Positions 25,969 through 35,629 of a stretch of DNA of 64,000 nt are shown here, piece after piece. Under the pieces are notes generated by a model, which saw only the letters and a list, made by a program, of their open reading frames with translations, was not told where the DNA came from and searched no databases. The DNA lies in contig NZ_FXBQ01000001.1 in the NCBI RefSeq assembly GCF_900177545.1, positions 3,442,163 to 3,506,162 of the forward strand. Direction: 5' to 3'. This DNA is from Maritimibacter sp. HL-12 (GTDB taxonomy: Bacteria; Pseudomonadota; Alphaproteobacteria; Rhodobacterales; Rhodobacteraceae). A program made the position numbers and the translations under genes. Position 1 is the stretch's first letter; every line of letters begins with the position of its first letter.

Positions 25969-26436
25969 TCAGGCCCCGCCCGCGAGGTCGATCATCGCCG
26001 AGAACTCGGCCTGGCAGGCAACCTGCCCATCCACCGTCGCCTTGCCCGAGAACTTCCAGACCTTCGAGCCCGGGCCGCCGCGCAGCGTGGTGATCTCCAT
26101 CCTGAGCACGTCGCCCGGCACCACCTTGCGGCGGAACTTCACCCCGTCGATGCCCATGAAATAGACCAGCGCGTTCTTGCCCACCAGATCGAGGCTGAGG
26201 GCCACCATCACCGCGCTGGTCTGCGCCATCGCCTCGACGATGGTGACCCCCGGCATGATCGGTGCCGAGGGGAAATGGCCCTGGAAATGCGGCTCGTTGA
26301 CGGTGACCATCTTGATCCCCACGGCGCTTTCGTTGGCAACGATCTCCTCAACCCGGTCGACGAAGAGAAACGGGTAGCGGTGCGGAATGCAGCGCTTGAT
26401 CAGCTCGATATCGGCCGTGGTGGGCACGTCGGTCAT
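25969..26436 (-). CDS. fabZ: 3-hydroxyacyl-ACP dehydratase FabZ
   Basis: A 155-residue hot-dog-fold dehydratase of fatty-acid elongation. The catalytic histidine and glutamate lie in [12 protein letters not shown] and [20 protein letters not shown] is the N-terminal signature. It is the last gene of the pyrH-to-fabZ series; the usual following lpxA and lpxB genes are absent and tkt converges directly. Confidence 0.95.
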   Translation of the reverse strand: MTDVPTTADIELIKRCIPHRYPFLFVDRVEEIVANESAVGIKMVTVNEPHFQGHFPSAPIMPGVTIVEAMAQTSAVMVALSLDLVGKNALVYFMGIDGVKFRRKVVPGDVLRMEITTLRGGPGSKVWKFSGKATVDGQVACQAEFSAMIDLAGGA

Positions 26437-26464
26437 GGAAGTCTCCTCGAAAACGGGCGCAAGT

Positions 26465-27109
26465 TCACTCTTCGGCGGGCGCAACGGGGGCTGGGGCTGG
26501 GATGATGTCGAGCGGCGCCTCGGGGTCGACCTCGGGTTCAACCGGCGCCGGCGCCGTGTTGTCGCCATCGCCGAGCACGGAATCCGACCGGGCAATGGCA
26601 TCGTCGGTGATGTCGATATCCGCCGCCGTCAGCAGGATTGCGCGCCGGTCTATGATCAATACCGCGCCCCGCTCACGGACGATCTCACCCAGAATCGGGC
26701 CGACGCGCTCGAAAAAGTCGGCCTGCGCCGCCTCGATCTGCCGCCGCAGGTTGTCTTCCGCCATCTCGCGTTCGCGGCGCAGCGACTGAACCTTCTCATC
26801 GAATTCCCGGGCCAGTTCGCGAAACGCCTCCGGTTCCATCGTCTCACGCTGTTCGGTGAGCCTGAGCTCTTCCTCCTCCAGCGCCGCCTCGATCCGGCGT
26901 GTCTCGGCCGCCATCGCGCTCGACGCCGCCTCCAGCTCGCGGTTGACGCGCCGACCGAAGGCAGATTCCGAGAACAGCCGCTCGCGGTCGATGGTCAGGA
27001 TCGGTGAGATCACACGGCCGAGCGACTGCGCCCCCGCCGTCACCGGCAGCGAGAGCGCAAGCACAAGCCCGAATACCAGGACGCGGAAAAGGGCCACCCC
27101 GCCAGCCAT
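26465..27109 (-). CDS. OmpH/Skp-family periplasmic chaperone
   Basis: A 214-residue protein with a signal peptide ending near AGAQS, followed by the OmpH core ([12 protein letters not shown], long helical hairpin of about residues 55-125, [13 protein letters not shown]). Skp-type trimers hold unfolded outer-membrane proteins on their way to BamA, whose gene is immediately upstream. A proline/acidic tail ([15 protein letters not shown]) extends past the usual Skp end. The ATG at 27109 gives the signal peptide. Confidence 0.9.
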   Translation of the reverse strand: MAGGVALFRVLVFGLVLALSLPVTAGAQSLGRVISPILTIDRERLFSESAFGRRVNRELEAASSAMAAETRRIEAALEEEELRLTEQRETMEPEAFRELAREFDEKVQSLRREREMAEDNLRRQIEAAQADFFERVGPILGEIVRERGAVLIIDRRAILLTAADIDITDDAIARSDSVLGDGDNTAPAPVEPEVDPEAPLDIIPAPAPVAPAEE

Positions 27110-27122
27110 CGTCGGCGGCCGC

Positions 27123-29459
27123 TCAGAAGCCCGTCGAGATCGACACGCCGAAGCGCTGCTCGATGTCATAAGCCTGCTTCCTCACCGGGTAGGCATAGGA
27201 GAACCGCAGCGGGCCGATCGGCGTATCCCAGTAGATCGCCGCCCCGACCGAGGCACGCAGGTGGAACGTGTCATCCACACCGGGCGAAGAATCGAGACCC
27301 CAGACCGAGCCGACATGGCCGAACACACCGCCCGAGATATTGTATTCTTCCGGCAGACCGAGCGGGAATTGCGCTTCAAGACGCGCGGCACCGAAGTAAT
27401 TGCCACCGAGGGCATCGTCGTCGGCCGCGGTCAGATCGCGCGGGCCCTGCCCATAGCTGGCGAAGCCGAGAAGCTGGTCTGGGTTCATCATGAACCGGTC
27501 GACAACCCGCGATCCCGCGCCACCAACGCTGACCAGCGCCCCGCCCTCGACCGTGGCCGAGAGGGTGACGTCCTCGTTCAGTGCCTTGGTGGTGAAATTC
27601 GCCAGCGCCGTGGTTTTCACGAACTGGTTGTCGGCCCCGAGCCCGCCGACATCGCCAGACACCTGTGCGAAGAAGAAGCTCGGGCTTTCCAAGCCGTTGC
27701 GGCGGGTATCAAAGGAATAGGTGAAGCCCGCGCCGCCGCCGATCTGCAGCCCGCGCGCCTCTTCCGCGGCGATGATTGCCGAGGTGCCGGTATAATTCAG
27801 GATATCGGTCAGTTCGCCGCTGGCGCGCACCCTGACCCGCCCGGTTTCGCTGAGCGGGAACTCCAGCGAGGGGGTCAGAACCCCGCGGCGGGTGTCGAAC
27901 AAGCCGCTGGCCCAGGTCGTCTCGTTGTAGGAGGCGTTGAGGCCAAGGCGCAGATCGCGGCCAAACAGGGCCGGCTCGGCAAAGGCGAAGCTGTAGGTGC
28001 GCTTGTCGAGGCCGCCGGCGAACTCGAGGCTCAGGTATTGCCCCCGGCCGAGGAAGTTGCGCTCGGAGAACGACAGCATGAAGCCGATCCCGTCGCCCAG
28101 GGCATAGGTGCCGCCGACCGAGAACGAGCCGGTGCCCTGCTCCTCGAGGTCGACATCGACGACCACGCTATCCGGTGCCGACCCTTCGCGGGCCTGCACG
28201 TCGACATTGGCGAAATATCCCAGCGCCCGGATCCGCTCGGCCGCCGCACGGATCGCGCGCGGGTTGAACGGGTCGCCCTCGACGGTTGTGAACTGGCTGC
28301 GCACCACCCGGTCGAGCGTGGTTTCGTTGCCCTCGATGTCGATCCGCTCGACGACGATACGCGGGCCGCGGACAATGGCGAAGGCGATGTCGAGCGTGCC
28401 TTCGCGTTCGTTGCGGGTCACCCGGGGATCCACGCGGACAAAGCCGAAGCCCTGCTGTTGCGCTTCCTTTTCCATCCGCGCAATCGCGCGTTCGACCACT
28501 GCCGGGTTATAGGTGCTGCCGCTGCCGATCCGGGCCAGATCCTCGAAGGCCGCCGGATCGATCCCGTCGACTTCCGAAACCGTGGTGATCTCGCCAAAGC
28601 TGAATTTCTGGCCTTCGCGGATCTCGTAGCTGACGAAGAACCCATCTTCCTGCGCCGGCACCTCGGAGGTGACTGCGACCGCGTCGAAATCGACGTAGCC
28701 GCGCGAGGCGTAGAAATCCGCCAGCAGTTGCTTGTCGAACTCGATCCGGTCGGGATCGAAGGTGTCGTTGGAGATCAGGAAGCGCAGGATGCCCGCCTGT
28801 TTCGATTCGATCACCCGGCGCAAACGACCATCGGAATAGGCGCGGTTGCCGGTGAAGGTGATACGCTCGATATCGGAGTTCTTGCCCTCGACCACCTCGA
28901 ACACGAGGTCAACGCGGTTTTGCGGACGGCGAATGATCCGCGGCGTGACCTGGGCGGCGAGCCGGCCCTGGTCGCCGTAAGCCTCGGCAATGGCCTGCGC
29001 GTCGCGCTCGGCCACGGCCGGGTTGAACACGTAGCGGGCCCGCGATTGCAGCAGTTCCAGCAACTCGTCGTCCTTGAGCCGCTTGTTGCCCTCGATGTTG
29101 ATCCGGTTGATCAGCGGAAACTCGGTGACCTTGACCACCAGCGTGCCACCACGCGGGCTGATCTCGACCTTGTCGAACAGACCCGATCCCACGAGGCGTT
29201 GATAGGCGTCGTTCAACTCGCCCGCGCTCACCTGCTCGCCCCGGCCGAATCCGAGATAGCTCATCACGGTACTGGCCTGAATCGTGTCGAGGCCTTCGAT
29301 CTGCACCGAATTGAAAGCATAGCTCTGCGCCTGCGCCGCCCCCGGAACAGCGAGCGAAGCCGCTGAAAAACCGAGAAAAACGGCCATCGCCGCCGGCTTG
29401 AAAACAGAGGTGGAGAGAAGCGTTTTACGGGCTTCGACGTGCCGCTCGTCATACGTCAT
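27123..29459 (-). CDS. bamA: Outer-membrane protein assembly factor BamA
   Basis: A 778-residue Omp85 protein. A long N-terminal segment leads into a signal region (MAVFLGFSAASLAVPGAAQAQ). POTRA domains occupy about residues 45-400, and a 16-strand barrel ends with a terminal phenylalanine (FGVSISTGF). The conserved barrel signature is the RGF/FGA region typical of the family (GGNYFGAARLEAQFPL). It inserts beta-barrel proteins in the outer membrane. It is placed between rseP and skp as in most proteobacteria. Confidence 0.97.
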   Translation of the reverse strand: MTYDERHVEARKTLLSTSVFKPAAMAVFLGFSAASLAVPGAAQAQSYAFNSVQIEGLDTIQASTVMSYLGFGRGEQVSAGELNDAYQRLVGSGLFDKVEISPRGGTLVVKVTEFPLINRINIEGNKRLKDDELLELLQSRARYVFNPAVAERDAQAIAEAYGDQGRLAAQVTPRIIRRPQNRVDLVFEVVEGKNSDIERITFTGNRAYSDGRLRRVIESKQAGILRFLISNDTFDPDRIEFDKQLLADFYASRGYVDFDAVAVTSEVPAQEDGFFVSYEIREGQKFSFGEITTVSEVDGIDPAAFEDLARIGSGSTYNPAVVERAIARMEKEAQQQGFGFVRVDPRVTRNEREGTLDIAFAIVRGPRIVVERIDIEGNETTLDRVVRSQFTTVEGDPFNPRAIRAAAERIRALGYFANVDVQAREGSAPDSVVVDVDLEEQGTGSFSVGGTYALGDGIGFMLSFSERNFLGRGQYLSLEFAGGLDKRTYSFAFAEPALFGRDLRLGLNASYNETTWASGLFDTRRGVLTPSLEFPLSETGRVRVRASGELTDILNYTGTSAIIAAEEARGLQIGGGAGFTYSFDTRRNGLESPSFFFAQVSGDVGGLGADNQFVKTTALANFTTKALNEDVTLSATVEGGALVSVGGAGSRVVDRFMMNPDQLLGFASYGQGPRDLTAADDDALGGNYFGAARLEAQFPLGLPEEYNISGGVFGHVGSVWGLDSSPGVDDTFHLRASVGAAIYWDTPIGPLRFSYAYPVRKQAYDIEQRFGVSISTGF

Positions 29460-29618
29460 GTTGTTGTCATCCACACAGACATCCCAGTCCCTTGTGTCGA
29501 TACCGGGAAAGGGCGCGCGAGTCAAAGCGTCTCACGAGAAAGGCGCGCAGGCTGTTGCCGCGCGCCCATGGTATTGGTCGATGGAGGTGTCGGGTGTCGA
29601 TCCGGCCCGCGCCGCGCC

Positions 29619-29750
29619 TCAGTTCAGCAGGTTGCCGACGAAGGAGCCTGCGACCAGCGCGAAAGCGATGGTGCCGCCGTAAAGCAGCCGGTCCCAATTG
29701 AGGTTCATAAGGAGAGAGAGGCCGCGATAACCCTGCTCGACGTGTTCCAT
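29619..29750 (-). CDS. 43-residue single-span membrane peptide between rseP and bamA
   Basis: A very short gene reading MEHVEQGYRGLSLL at the start, NLNWDRLLYGG before the membrane span and FALVAGSFVGNLLN at the end. One transmembrane helix covers about residues 25-41. CCGGAG lies eight bases before the ATG. It sits in an otherwise empty 405-bp gap of the rseP-bamA operon and has sensible codon choice. It may modulate the site-2 protease RseP or envelope assembly, but that is speculation from position. Confidence 0.62.
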   Translation of the reverse strand: MEHVEQGYRGLSLLMNLNWDRLLYGGTIAFALVAGSFVGNLLN

Positions 29751-29864
29751 CACTCAACTCCGGTAGGCGTTTCGGTCACGCTTGCATTTTCGGTGGGGAT
29801 TGTGACGGCAGCAACGCCGAAATGCGGCATTTTCGCGGCAGCCATCGGGGATTCGGCCGGTGGG

Positions 29865-31202
29865 TCAGCAGGTCAGATCGTTGAACAGCCCCAGCATCAT
29901 GATTCCCAGCACCAGCGCGAGCCCGATCATGGTGAGCAGGTTCAGCACCTTGTCGGACGGTGCCCGTCCGGTGAGCGCCTCCCAGGCGTGGAACATCAGA
30001 TGCCCGCCATCGAGCACCGGAATCGGGAACAGGTTGAGAAGCCCGATCGCGGTCGACAGCACGGCGACAAACCAGATGAAGTTGCTCACACCCTGGCTCG
30101 CCACTTCGCCGGACGTGTCGGCAATGGTGATGACCCCACGCAGGTTGCACGACGAGATCGCGCCGGTAACCATGTGCCAGATCCCCGAGAGCGAGGCCCG
30201 GATGATATAGCTCACCTGCCCTGCCCCCGCCGAGACCGCTTCGATGATCCCCGGCCGGTCGGTCGCCGGCTCGAACACCAGCCCGCCGCTGATGCCGATC
30301 AGCCAGCGGGTCTCGTAGCTGCCATCGCTCAGCGGCAGGTCGACCCGACGCGGCTCGAGCGTGAGGTCGATCCGCTCGCCGCCGCGGTTGATCCCGAGCG
30401 CCAGCGCCGCGCCGTCGCCGCCGCCGACGATCTCGCGCAATTCGGCGAAGGTTGCCACCGGCTGGCCATCGATGGTTTCGATCAGGTCGCCCGCCCGAAG
30501 ACCGGCGTCGGAGGCCGCCGACTGCGGGTTCACGCTATCGACGAGCGGCGGATAGGGATGCAGCGTCGAGATCCGTGTCTCGACGCCATCGCGGCGCACC
30601 GTCCAGTCCAGCGGGCTTTGCTGCGGCAGGTCTTCGACGAAAGCGCCGAATTCCTCGAGCGCAGGGGTTTCGCGGCCCGCGATCGCGAGGATCTCGTCGC
30701 CCGGTTGCAGCGTGCCCTCGACGCCCGCCACCGGCTTGAGCTCGGCCACCGTGAGCGGATCGGACGCCACCCCGGTCCAGAACGCCATCACCGTGAAGAT
30801 CACCGCCGAGAACAGGAAGTTGATCAACGGTCCCGCCGCCACCGTGGCCGAGCGCGCCCAGAGCGGCGCGCCGTGCAGGGTCGCGCGGCGTTCAGCTTTG
30901 TCCATGACGCTCAGCGCGGATTCGTCAGCCGAGCCGGAGGCGGCGTTGGCGTCGCCGTGAAACCGCACGTAGCCGCCGATCGGCAGCGCCGCGATCTGCC
31001 AGCGCGTGCCGCGCTTGTCGGTCCGGCTGACCAGCACCGGGCCTGCGCCGATGGAAAACACGTCGGCCTTGATCCCCGACCAGCGCCCGACGATGTAGTG
31101 GCCGAACTCGTGCACGAAGACGATCGGGATCAGCGCCAGAAGGAACGCGACGATGGTCAGCGCGAGGTTGCCGAATGACGGAATCAGGCCTGCCAGATCC
31201 AC
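29865..31202 (-). CDS. rseP: Site-2 zinc metalloprotease RseP
   Basis: A 445-residue intramembrane M50 protease. The zinc motif HEFGH lies in the first membrane helix and the third ligand in VLDGGHLMFH near the C-terminus. PDZ sequence lies between (GLRAGDLIETIDGQPV, LQPGDEILAIAG). It cleaves anti-sigma factors or signal-peptide remnants. The start is a GTG at 31202 with GGAGG six bases upstream. Confidence 0.96.
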   Translation of the reverse strand: MDLAGLIPSFGNLALTIVAFLLALIPIVFVHEFGHYIVGRWSGIKADVFSIGAGPVLVSRTDKRGTRWQIAALPIGGYVRFHGDANAASGSADESALSVMDKAERRATLHGAPLWARSATVAAGPLINFLFSAVIFTVMAFWTGVASDPLTVAELKPVAGVEGTLQPGDEILAIAGRETPALEEFGAFVEDLPQQSPLDWTVRRDGVETRISTLHPYPPLVDSVNPQSAASDAGLRAGDLIETIDGQPVATFAELREIVGGGDGAALALGINRGGERIDLTLEPRRVDLPLSDGSYETRWLIGISGGLVFEPATDRPGIIEAVSAGAGQVSYIIRASLSGIWHMVTGAISSCNLRGVITIADTSGEVASQGVSNFIWFVAVLSTAIGLLNLFPIPVLDGGHLMFHAWEALTGRAPSDKVLNLLTMIGLALVLGIMMLGLFNDLTC

Positions 31203-31224
31203 GAATGCCTCCTGTGTGCCGGGT

Positions 31225-32397
31225 TCACGTCCCGGTCTCGATGATGTTGCGTGCGGTCATCCGCGCCATGTCGTCCACCGCGCGCACGTTATCAAGGGTA
31301 ATCTCGGCATGAATAAGGCTGCGGTCGACTGACAAGCGCGTGAGCACCTCCTCGACCACCTCCGACATCCGCACGAAGTTGATCCGCCCCGCGATGAACC
31401 CGTCGAGCGCCGCCTCCTTGGCGGCGTTGAACGCGGCCCCCGCAAGCCCGCCCTCGGCCATGACCTCGCGGGCAAGCCTGAGCGCGGGCCAGCGGCGCTC
31501 GTCGGGGTGGCGAAACTCGAGATTGCCGATCTGCCCGAGATCGAGCCGGTCAACCGGCACGTGGCGCCGCTCGGGCCAGTGCAGCGCGTAGCCGATGGCG
31601 TGCCGCATGTCGGCCGGGCCGACGTGGGCCATCAAGGCGCCATCGTTGAAGCCGACCAGCGCATGGACCAGCGATTGCGGATGCACGAGCACCTCGATCT
31701 TGTCGGGCGAAACACCGAAAAACTCTTTTGTTTCGATCAGTTCCAGCGCCTTGTTGAACATCGAGGCGCTGTCGATGGTGATCCGCTGGCCCATGTCCCA
31801 GTTCGGGTGACACGAGGCCTGCGCCAGCGTTGCCTCGGCGAGCTTTTCGATCGGCCAGTCCCGGAAGGCACCGCCCGAGGCGGTGATGATGATCCGCTCC
31901 ACCGCGGCGATGTCCTCGCCCACCAGCCCCTGGAACACCGCCGAATGCTCGCTGTCGACCGGCAGAAGCCGCGCGCCGTGTTTCTCGGCCGTCGCCAGAA
32001 CCAGTGGCCCGGCGGTCACCAGGCTTTCCTTGTTGGCAAGGGCAAGTGTCGCGCCCGCCTCCAGCGCGGCGAGCCCCGGCGGAAGTCCCGCCGCCCCGAC
32101 GATGGCGCTCATCACCCAGTCGGCCGGCCGGCGCGCTGCCTCCTCGATCGCCGTGATCCCCGCCGAAGCTTCGATGCCGGTCCCCGCGAGTCGCTCGCGC
32201 AATTCGGGCAGGTTTTCCTCGTGCGCCGTCACGGCAAGATCTGCCCTGAGCGCTCTGGCCTGTTCGGCCAGCCGGGCGACGTTGTGGCCCCCGGTCAGCG
32301 CCACCACGTCATAGGCGTCGGGATCGCGTTCGATCAGGTCGATGGTGCTTTCACCGATCGAGCCGGTGGCGCCGAATATGGAAATACGTCGGGTCAT
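31225..32397 (-). CDS. dxr: 1-deoxy-D-xylulose-5-phosphate reductoisomerase
   Basis: A 390-residue NADPH enzyme of the MEP isoprenoid pathway. FGATGSIGESTIDLI is the nucleotide fold, VDSEHSAVFQ and TASGGAFRDWP bind substrate and divalent metal, and VLVHPQSLVH is the C-terminal signature. Its ATG overlaps the cdsA stop (ATGA). It supplies precursors for the undecaprenyl pathway that UppS, encoded two genes upstream, continues. Confidence 0.97.
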   Translation of the reverse strand: MTRRISIFGATGSIGESTIDLIERDPDAYDVVALTGGHNVARLAEQARALRADLAVTAHEENLPELRERLAGTGIEASAGITAIEEAARRPADWVMSAIVGAAGLPPGLAALEAGATLALANKESLVTAGPLVLATAEKHGARLLPVDSEHSAVFQGLVGEDIAAVERIIITASGGAFRDWPIEKLAEATLAQASCHPNWDMGQRITIDSASMFNKALELIETKEFFGVSPDKIEVLVHPQSLVHALVGFNDGALMAHVGPADMRHAIGYALHWPERRHVPVDRLDLGQIGNLEFRHPDERRWPALRLAREVMAEGGLAGAAFNAAKEAALDGFIAGRINFVRMSEVVEEVLTRLSVDRSLIHAEITLDNVRAVDDMARMTARNIIETGT

Positions 32398-33254
32398 GCG
32401 CTCCAGGCCAGATAGGAGAAGGTCAGGATACCGGCAAGCGCGGCCGCGGCCACCAGCGCGTCGAGCCGGTCGAGAAAGCCGCCGTGGCCGGGGATCAGGC
32501 GGGAGCTGTCCTTGACCCCGGCCCGCCGCTTGATCGCGCTCTCGGCGATGTCGCCCATTTGCCCGGCGAAGGCGAGCCCGATGGCCGCCCCGGCCCCCAG
32601 CAGCGCCGCGCCCTGGGCCTGAAACATCAGCGCCCCGAACAGCCCTGCGCCGATCCAGCCCGCGACGGTGCCCGACCAGGTTTTTTTCGGGCTGACGCGT
32701 GGCCAGAACTTCGGCCCGCCGATCAGCCGTCCGGCGAAATAGCCAAGGATGTCGGAGATCGCGACGATGGCGACGAGGATCGCCACGCCGATCACGCCGA
32801 ATTCCTGCAAGGCAAAGACAAGATAGAGCGCGCCGATCAGCGCCATCGGCGCATAGCCTGCCCAGATCAGCCGCCCGGAGCGCAGGTTGACAGCGCCGGC
32901 GAGGATGACCAGCGCGAGCCCCGCGCCCAGCCCTGCCAGCGCGCGCAACAGCATCCCCCCAGTTTCGGCGTCCGCCGGCGATGGCGGCGGCACTGCGAAT
33001 CCGCCGGCCAGCGCCACCGTGAGTGCGCCGGGCAGCAGCACCGGGGCGAAGGTCAGCGAGAAACGCCGCACCGGCGCGATCCCCGGCTCACACAGCGCCG
33101 CCAACTCCCAGAACATCACGAAACTGACCGCCAGCACGAACAGGCTCCAGCCGAGCGGCCCTGTCATCAGCGCCAGAACGGCGACGGCGAGCATGACCAC
33201 GGCCGAGAGGATGCGGGTGGAAAGATCCGCCCAGGCGGATGCCTTTTCAGGCAT
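32394..33254 (-). CDS. cdsA: Phosphatidate cytidylyltransferase
   Basis: A 286-residue multi-span membrane enzyme making CDP-diacylglycerol from phosphatidate and CTP. The family signature at the C-terminal side is SPKKTWSGTVAGWIGA plus GDIAESAIKRRAGVKDSS and PGHGGFLDRLD. The ATG at 33254 was chosen because GGAG lies six bases upstream; it overlaps the uppS end by eight bases. An ATG 15 bases earlier is possible. Confidence 0.95.
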   Translation of the reverse strand: MPEKASAWADLSTRILSAVVMLAVAVLALMTGPLGWSLFVLAVSFVMFWELAALCEPGIAPVRRFSLTFAPVLLPGALTVALAGGFAVPPPSPADAETGGMLLRALAGLGAGLALVILAGAVNLRSGRLIWAGYAPMALIGALYLVFALQEFGVIGVAILVAIVAISDILGYFAGRLIGGPKFWPRVSPKKTWSGTVAGWIGAGLFGALMFQAQGAALLGAGAAIGLAFAGQMGDIAESAIKRRAGVKDSSRLIPGHGGFLDRLDALVAAAALAGILTFSYLAWSA

Positions 33255-34014
33255 TCCTGACTCCGCCATAGCGGCGGTCGCGCCCGGCGTAACCTTCCAC
33301 CACCCCGGCAAACACCTCGGGGCTGAAATCGGGCCAGAGGGTTTCGATGAACTCGTATTCGGCATAGGCCGACTGCCAGAGCAGGAAGTTGGAAATCCGC
33401 GCCTCACCGCTGGTGCGGATCACCAGGTCGGGATCGGGCAGCAGGCAGGTATCGAGGTATTTCGGCAGGGTTTCCTCGTCGATCCCATCCGGGTCAAGCT
33501 TGCCCGCCGCAACGTCCTGCGCCAGCCGCTTGGTCGCCCGCGCCACCTCGTCGCGCCCGCCGTAGTTGATCGCAACGGTGAGGTGAACGCGGGTATTATC
33601 CGCGGTCAGCGCCTCGAGGTCGTCCATCATCTTGATCAGGCTCGCTTCCAGCTTCACCCGGTCACCGATGAAGCGGACCCGCACGCCGTTGTCCTTGAGA
33701 TCGCGCGCCTGGCTGGTGATGTAGCGGCGAAACAGGCTCATCAGCCCGGCCACCTCGGTTTGCGTGCGTTTCCAGTTCTCGGTCGAGAAGGCGAAGATCG
33801 TAAGGTATTCCACCCCGAGGTCCGGGCAGGCCTCGACGATCTCGCGCACCCGCTTGGCCCCGGCGTGGTGGCCAAACAGCCGCGGCCGCCCCCGGCTCTG
33901 TGCCCAGCGGCCGTTGCCATCCATGATGATGGCAACGTGACGCGGACCGCTGCTGGCATCAACCAACGTCGTCACTTCACTCGGGTCTGACTTGTTACGC
34001 GCGCGCTTGATCAA
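33247..34014 (-). CDS. uppS: Undecaprenyl pyrophosphate synthase
   Basis: A cis-prenyltransferase of about 255 residues producing the lipid carrier for peptidoglycan. Signatures are IIMDGNGRWA with the catalytic aspartate, FAFSTENWKR and the C-terminal DLVIRTSGEARISNFLLWQ. The start is uncertain: TTG at 34014 with GAGGAG upstream is preferred, and a GTG at 33975 is the alternative. No ATG is suitable. Confidence 0.95.
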   Translation of the reverse strand: MIKRARNKSDPSEVTTLVDASSGPRHVAIIMDGNGRWAQSRGRPRLFGHHAGAKRVREIVEACPDLGVEYLTIFAFSTENWKRTQTEVAGLMSLFRRYITSQARDLKDNGVRVRFIGDRVKLEASLIKMMDDLEALTADNTRVHLTVAINYGGRDEVARATKRLAQDVAAGKLDPDGIDEETLPKYLDTCLLPDPDLVIRTSGEARISNFLLWQSAYAEYEFIETLWPDFSPEVFAGVVEGYAGRDRRYGGVRNA

Positions 34015-34048
34015 ATCGCTCTCCTCGCGCAGATCGGGCCAATCAGCC

Positions 34049-34612
34049 TCAAACCTGCATAATCTCTTCCTGCTTATGGTCGAGCATCTTGTCGACCTTG
34101 GCAACAAAACTGTCAGTCAATTCCTGAATCGAATCCTGCCAGAACTTCTGGTCGTCTTCGCTCATGCCGTCCTTGTTCTTCTTGATCTGGTCCATGCCGT
34201 GGTGACGCACGTTGCGCACGGCCACCCGGGCGTGTTCGGCATATTGCGCGGCAACCTTGGTCAACTCGCGGCGGCGTTCCTCGTTCAACTCCGGGATCGG
34301 CAGCATGATGATCGTGCCGTTGGTCTGCGGGTTGATCCCCAGCCCCGATTCCATGATCGCCTTCTCGACCTTGTTGACCAGCGACTTGTCCCAGACGTTG
34401 ATCGTCACCATCCGCGGCTCGGGCACGTTCACCGTGCCGACCTGGTTGATCGGGGTCAGTGCGCCGTAGGCATCGACGTGGATCGGCTCCACCATCGTGG
34501 CCGAGGCCCGGCCAGTGCGCAGGCTGGCGAATTCATGTTTCAAGGCTTCTAGCGCGCCTTTCATCCGGCGCTCGAGATCGTCGAGGTCAAGCTCGAATTC
34601 CTGATCGGCCAT
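34049..34612 (-). CDS. frr: Ribosome recycling factor
   Basis: A 187-residue three-helix-bundle protein with a small second domain. Signatures are [18 protein letters not shown] and the C-terminal helix with [14 protein letters not shown]. With EF-G it splits post-termination ribosomes. It follows pyrH after 144 bases and precedes uppS, the usual order. Confidence 0.97.
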   Translation of the reverse strand: MADQEFELDLDDLERRMKGALEALKHEFASLRTGRASATMVEPIHVDAYGALTPINQVGTVNVPEPRMVTINVWDKSLVNKVEKAIMESGLGINPQTNGTIIMLPIPELNEERRRELTKVAAQYAEHARVAVRNVRHHGMDQIKKNKDGMSEDDQKFWQDSIQELTDSFVAKVDKMLDHKQEEIMQV

Positions 34613-34756
34613 GGGTCTGCCCTTCTTGCTGGCGGCTCACGCGCGTTCGACGTGGTATAGCCGCAACTTCACGGATTTGTATAGGGTTGCGCGAGGTTTT
34701 CCACCGCACTTCGCGGCATGGTGGCGGGAATGCGCCAAGGCGCCTGTCCTTGCCGC

Positions 34757-35500
34757 CTATCCGGAAACGGTTGTGTAGGTGCCCTCGCCGGAGAGGATGC
34801 CGCGAAAGCCGCCCGGCTCGTCGAGGCTGAAGACGATGATCGGCAGGTGGTTGTCGCGCGCCAGCGCGATGGCGGACGCGTCCATCACCCCGAGCCGTTT
34901 GGCCAGAGCCTCGTCGAAACTGACCCGCTCGTAGCGCACGGCATCGTCGTGCCTGGCCGGGTCCTTGTCGTAGACACCATCGACCTTCGTGCCCTTGAAA
35001 ATTGCCTCGCAGGCCATTTCCGAGGCCCGCAGCGTGGCCGCCGTGTCGGTGGTGAAATAGGGGTTGCCGGTGCCCGCGGCAAAGATCACCACGCGTTTCT
35101 TCTCAAGGTGGCGCACCGCGCGGCGGCGAATGTAGGGTTCGCAGACCTCGTCCATCCGGATCGCCGAGATCACCCGGGTGAACACCCCCAGCCCCTCCAG
35201 CGCCGATTGCATCGCCAGTGCGTTCATCACCGTGGCGAGCATGCCCATGTAGTCGGCGGTGGTGCGCTCCATCCCCTGCGCCGAGCCCTGAAGCCCGCGA
35301 AAGATGTTGCCGCCGCCGATCACCATGCAGATCTCCACCCCCATCTCGTGCACGCTCTGCACCTCGCGGGCGATGCGCTGGACCGTCGGCGGGTGCAGCC
35401 CGTAGCCCTGATCCCCCATCAGCGCCTCGCCCGAGATTTTCAGCATGACGCGCTTGTATCTTGTGCGGGGAATGTCGCTCGGGGTGTCGCTCTCGGTCAT
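34757..35500 (-). CDS. pyrH: Uridylate kinase
   Basis: A 247-residue bacterial UMP kinase of the amino-acid-kinase fold, converting UMP to [17 protein letters not shown] opens the conserved domain, IGGGNIFRG binds phosphate, and [11 protein letters not shown] is a family motif. It is the first gene of the leftward envelope series; the usual upstream rpsB-tsf pair is absent and miaA is divergent instead. Confidence 0.97.
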   Translation of the reverse strand: MTESDTPSDIPRTRYKRVMLKISGEALMGDQGYGLHPPTVQRIAREVQSVHEMGVEICMVIGGGNIFRGLQGSAQGMERTTADYMGMLATVMNALAMQSALEGLGVFTRVISAIRMDEVCEPYIRRRAVRHLEKKRVVIFAAGTGNPYFTTDTAATLRASEMACEAIFKGTKVDGVYDKDPARHDDAVRYERVSFDEALAKRLGVMDASAIALARDNHLPIIVFSLDEPGGFRGILSGEGTYTTVSG

Positions 35501-35629
35501 CGTCCAGCCATGCGTTTGGGATTTCGCGGCAAGATGTCGGAAAACCCGCTCGGGAGCAAGGCGCGAATGCCGCCCAGGGCTTGGCGCGCGCCGCCGGCTG
35601 TCCCATGTTGGCGACGGAAAGGACCGTGC

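Noticed and set aside
26856-29366. 836-codon open frame on the plus strand across bamA and skp
   Set aside because: It is antisense to clearly homologous BamA and Skp sequences; long shadow frames are expected at this GC content, and its translation lacks any recognised motif.
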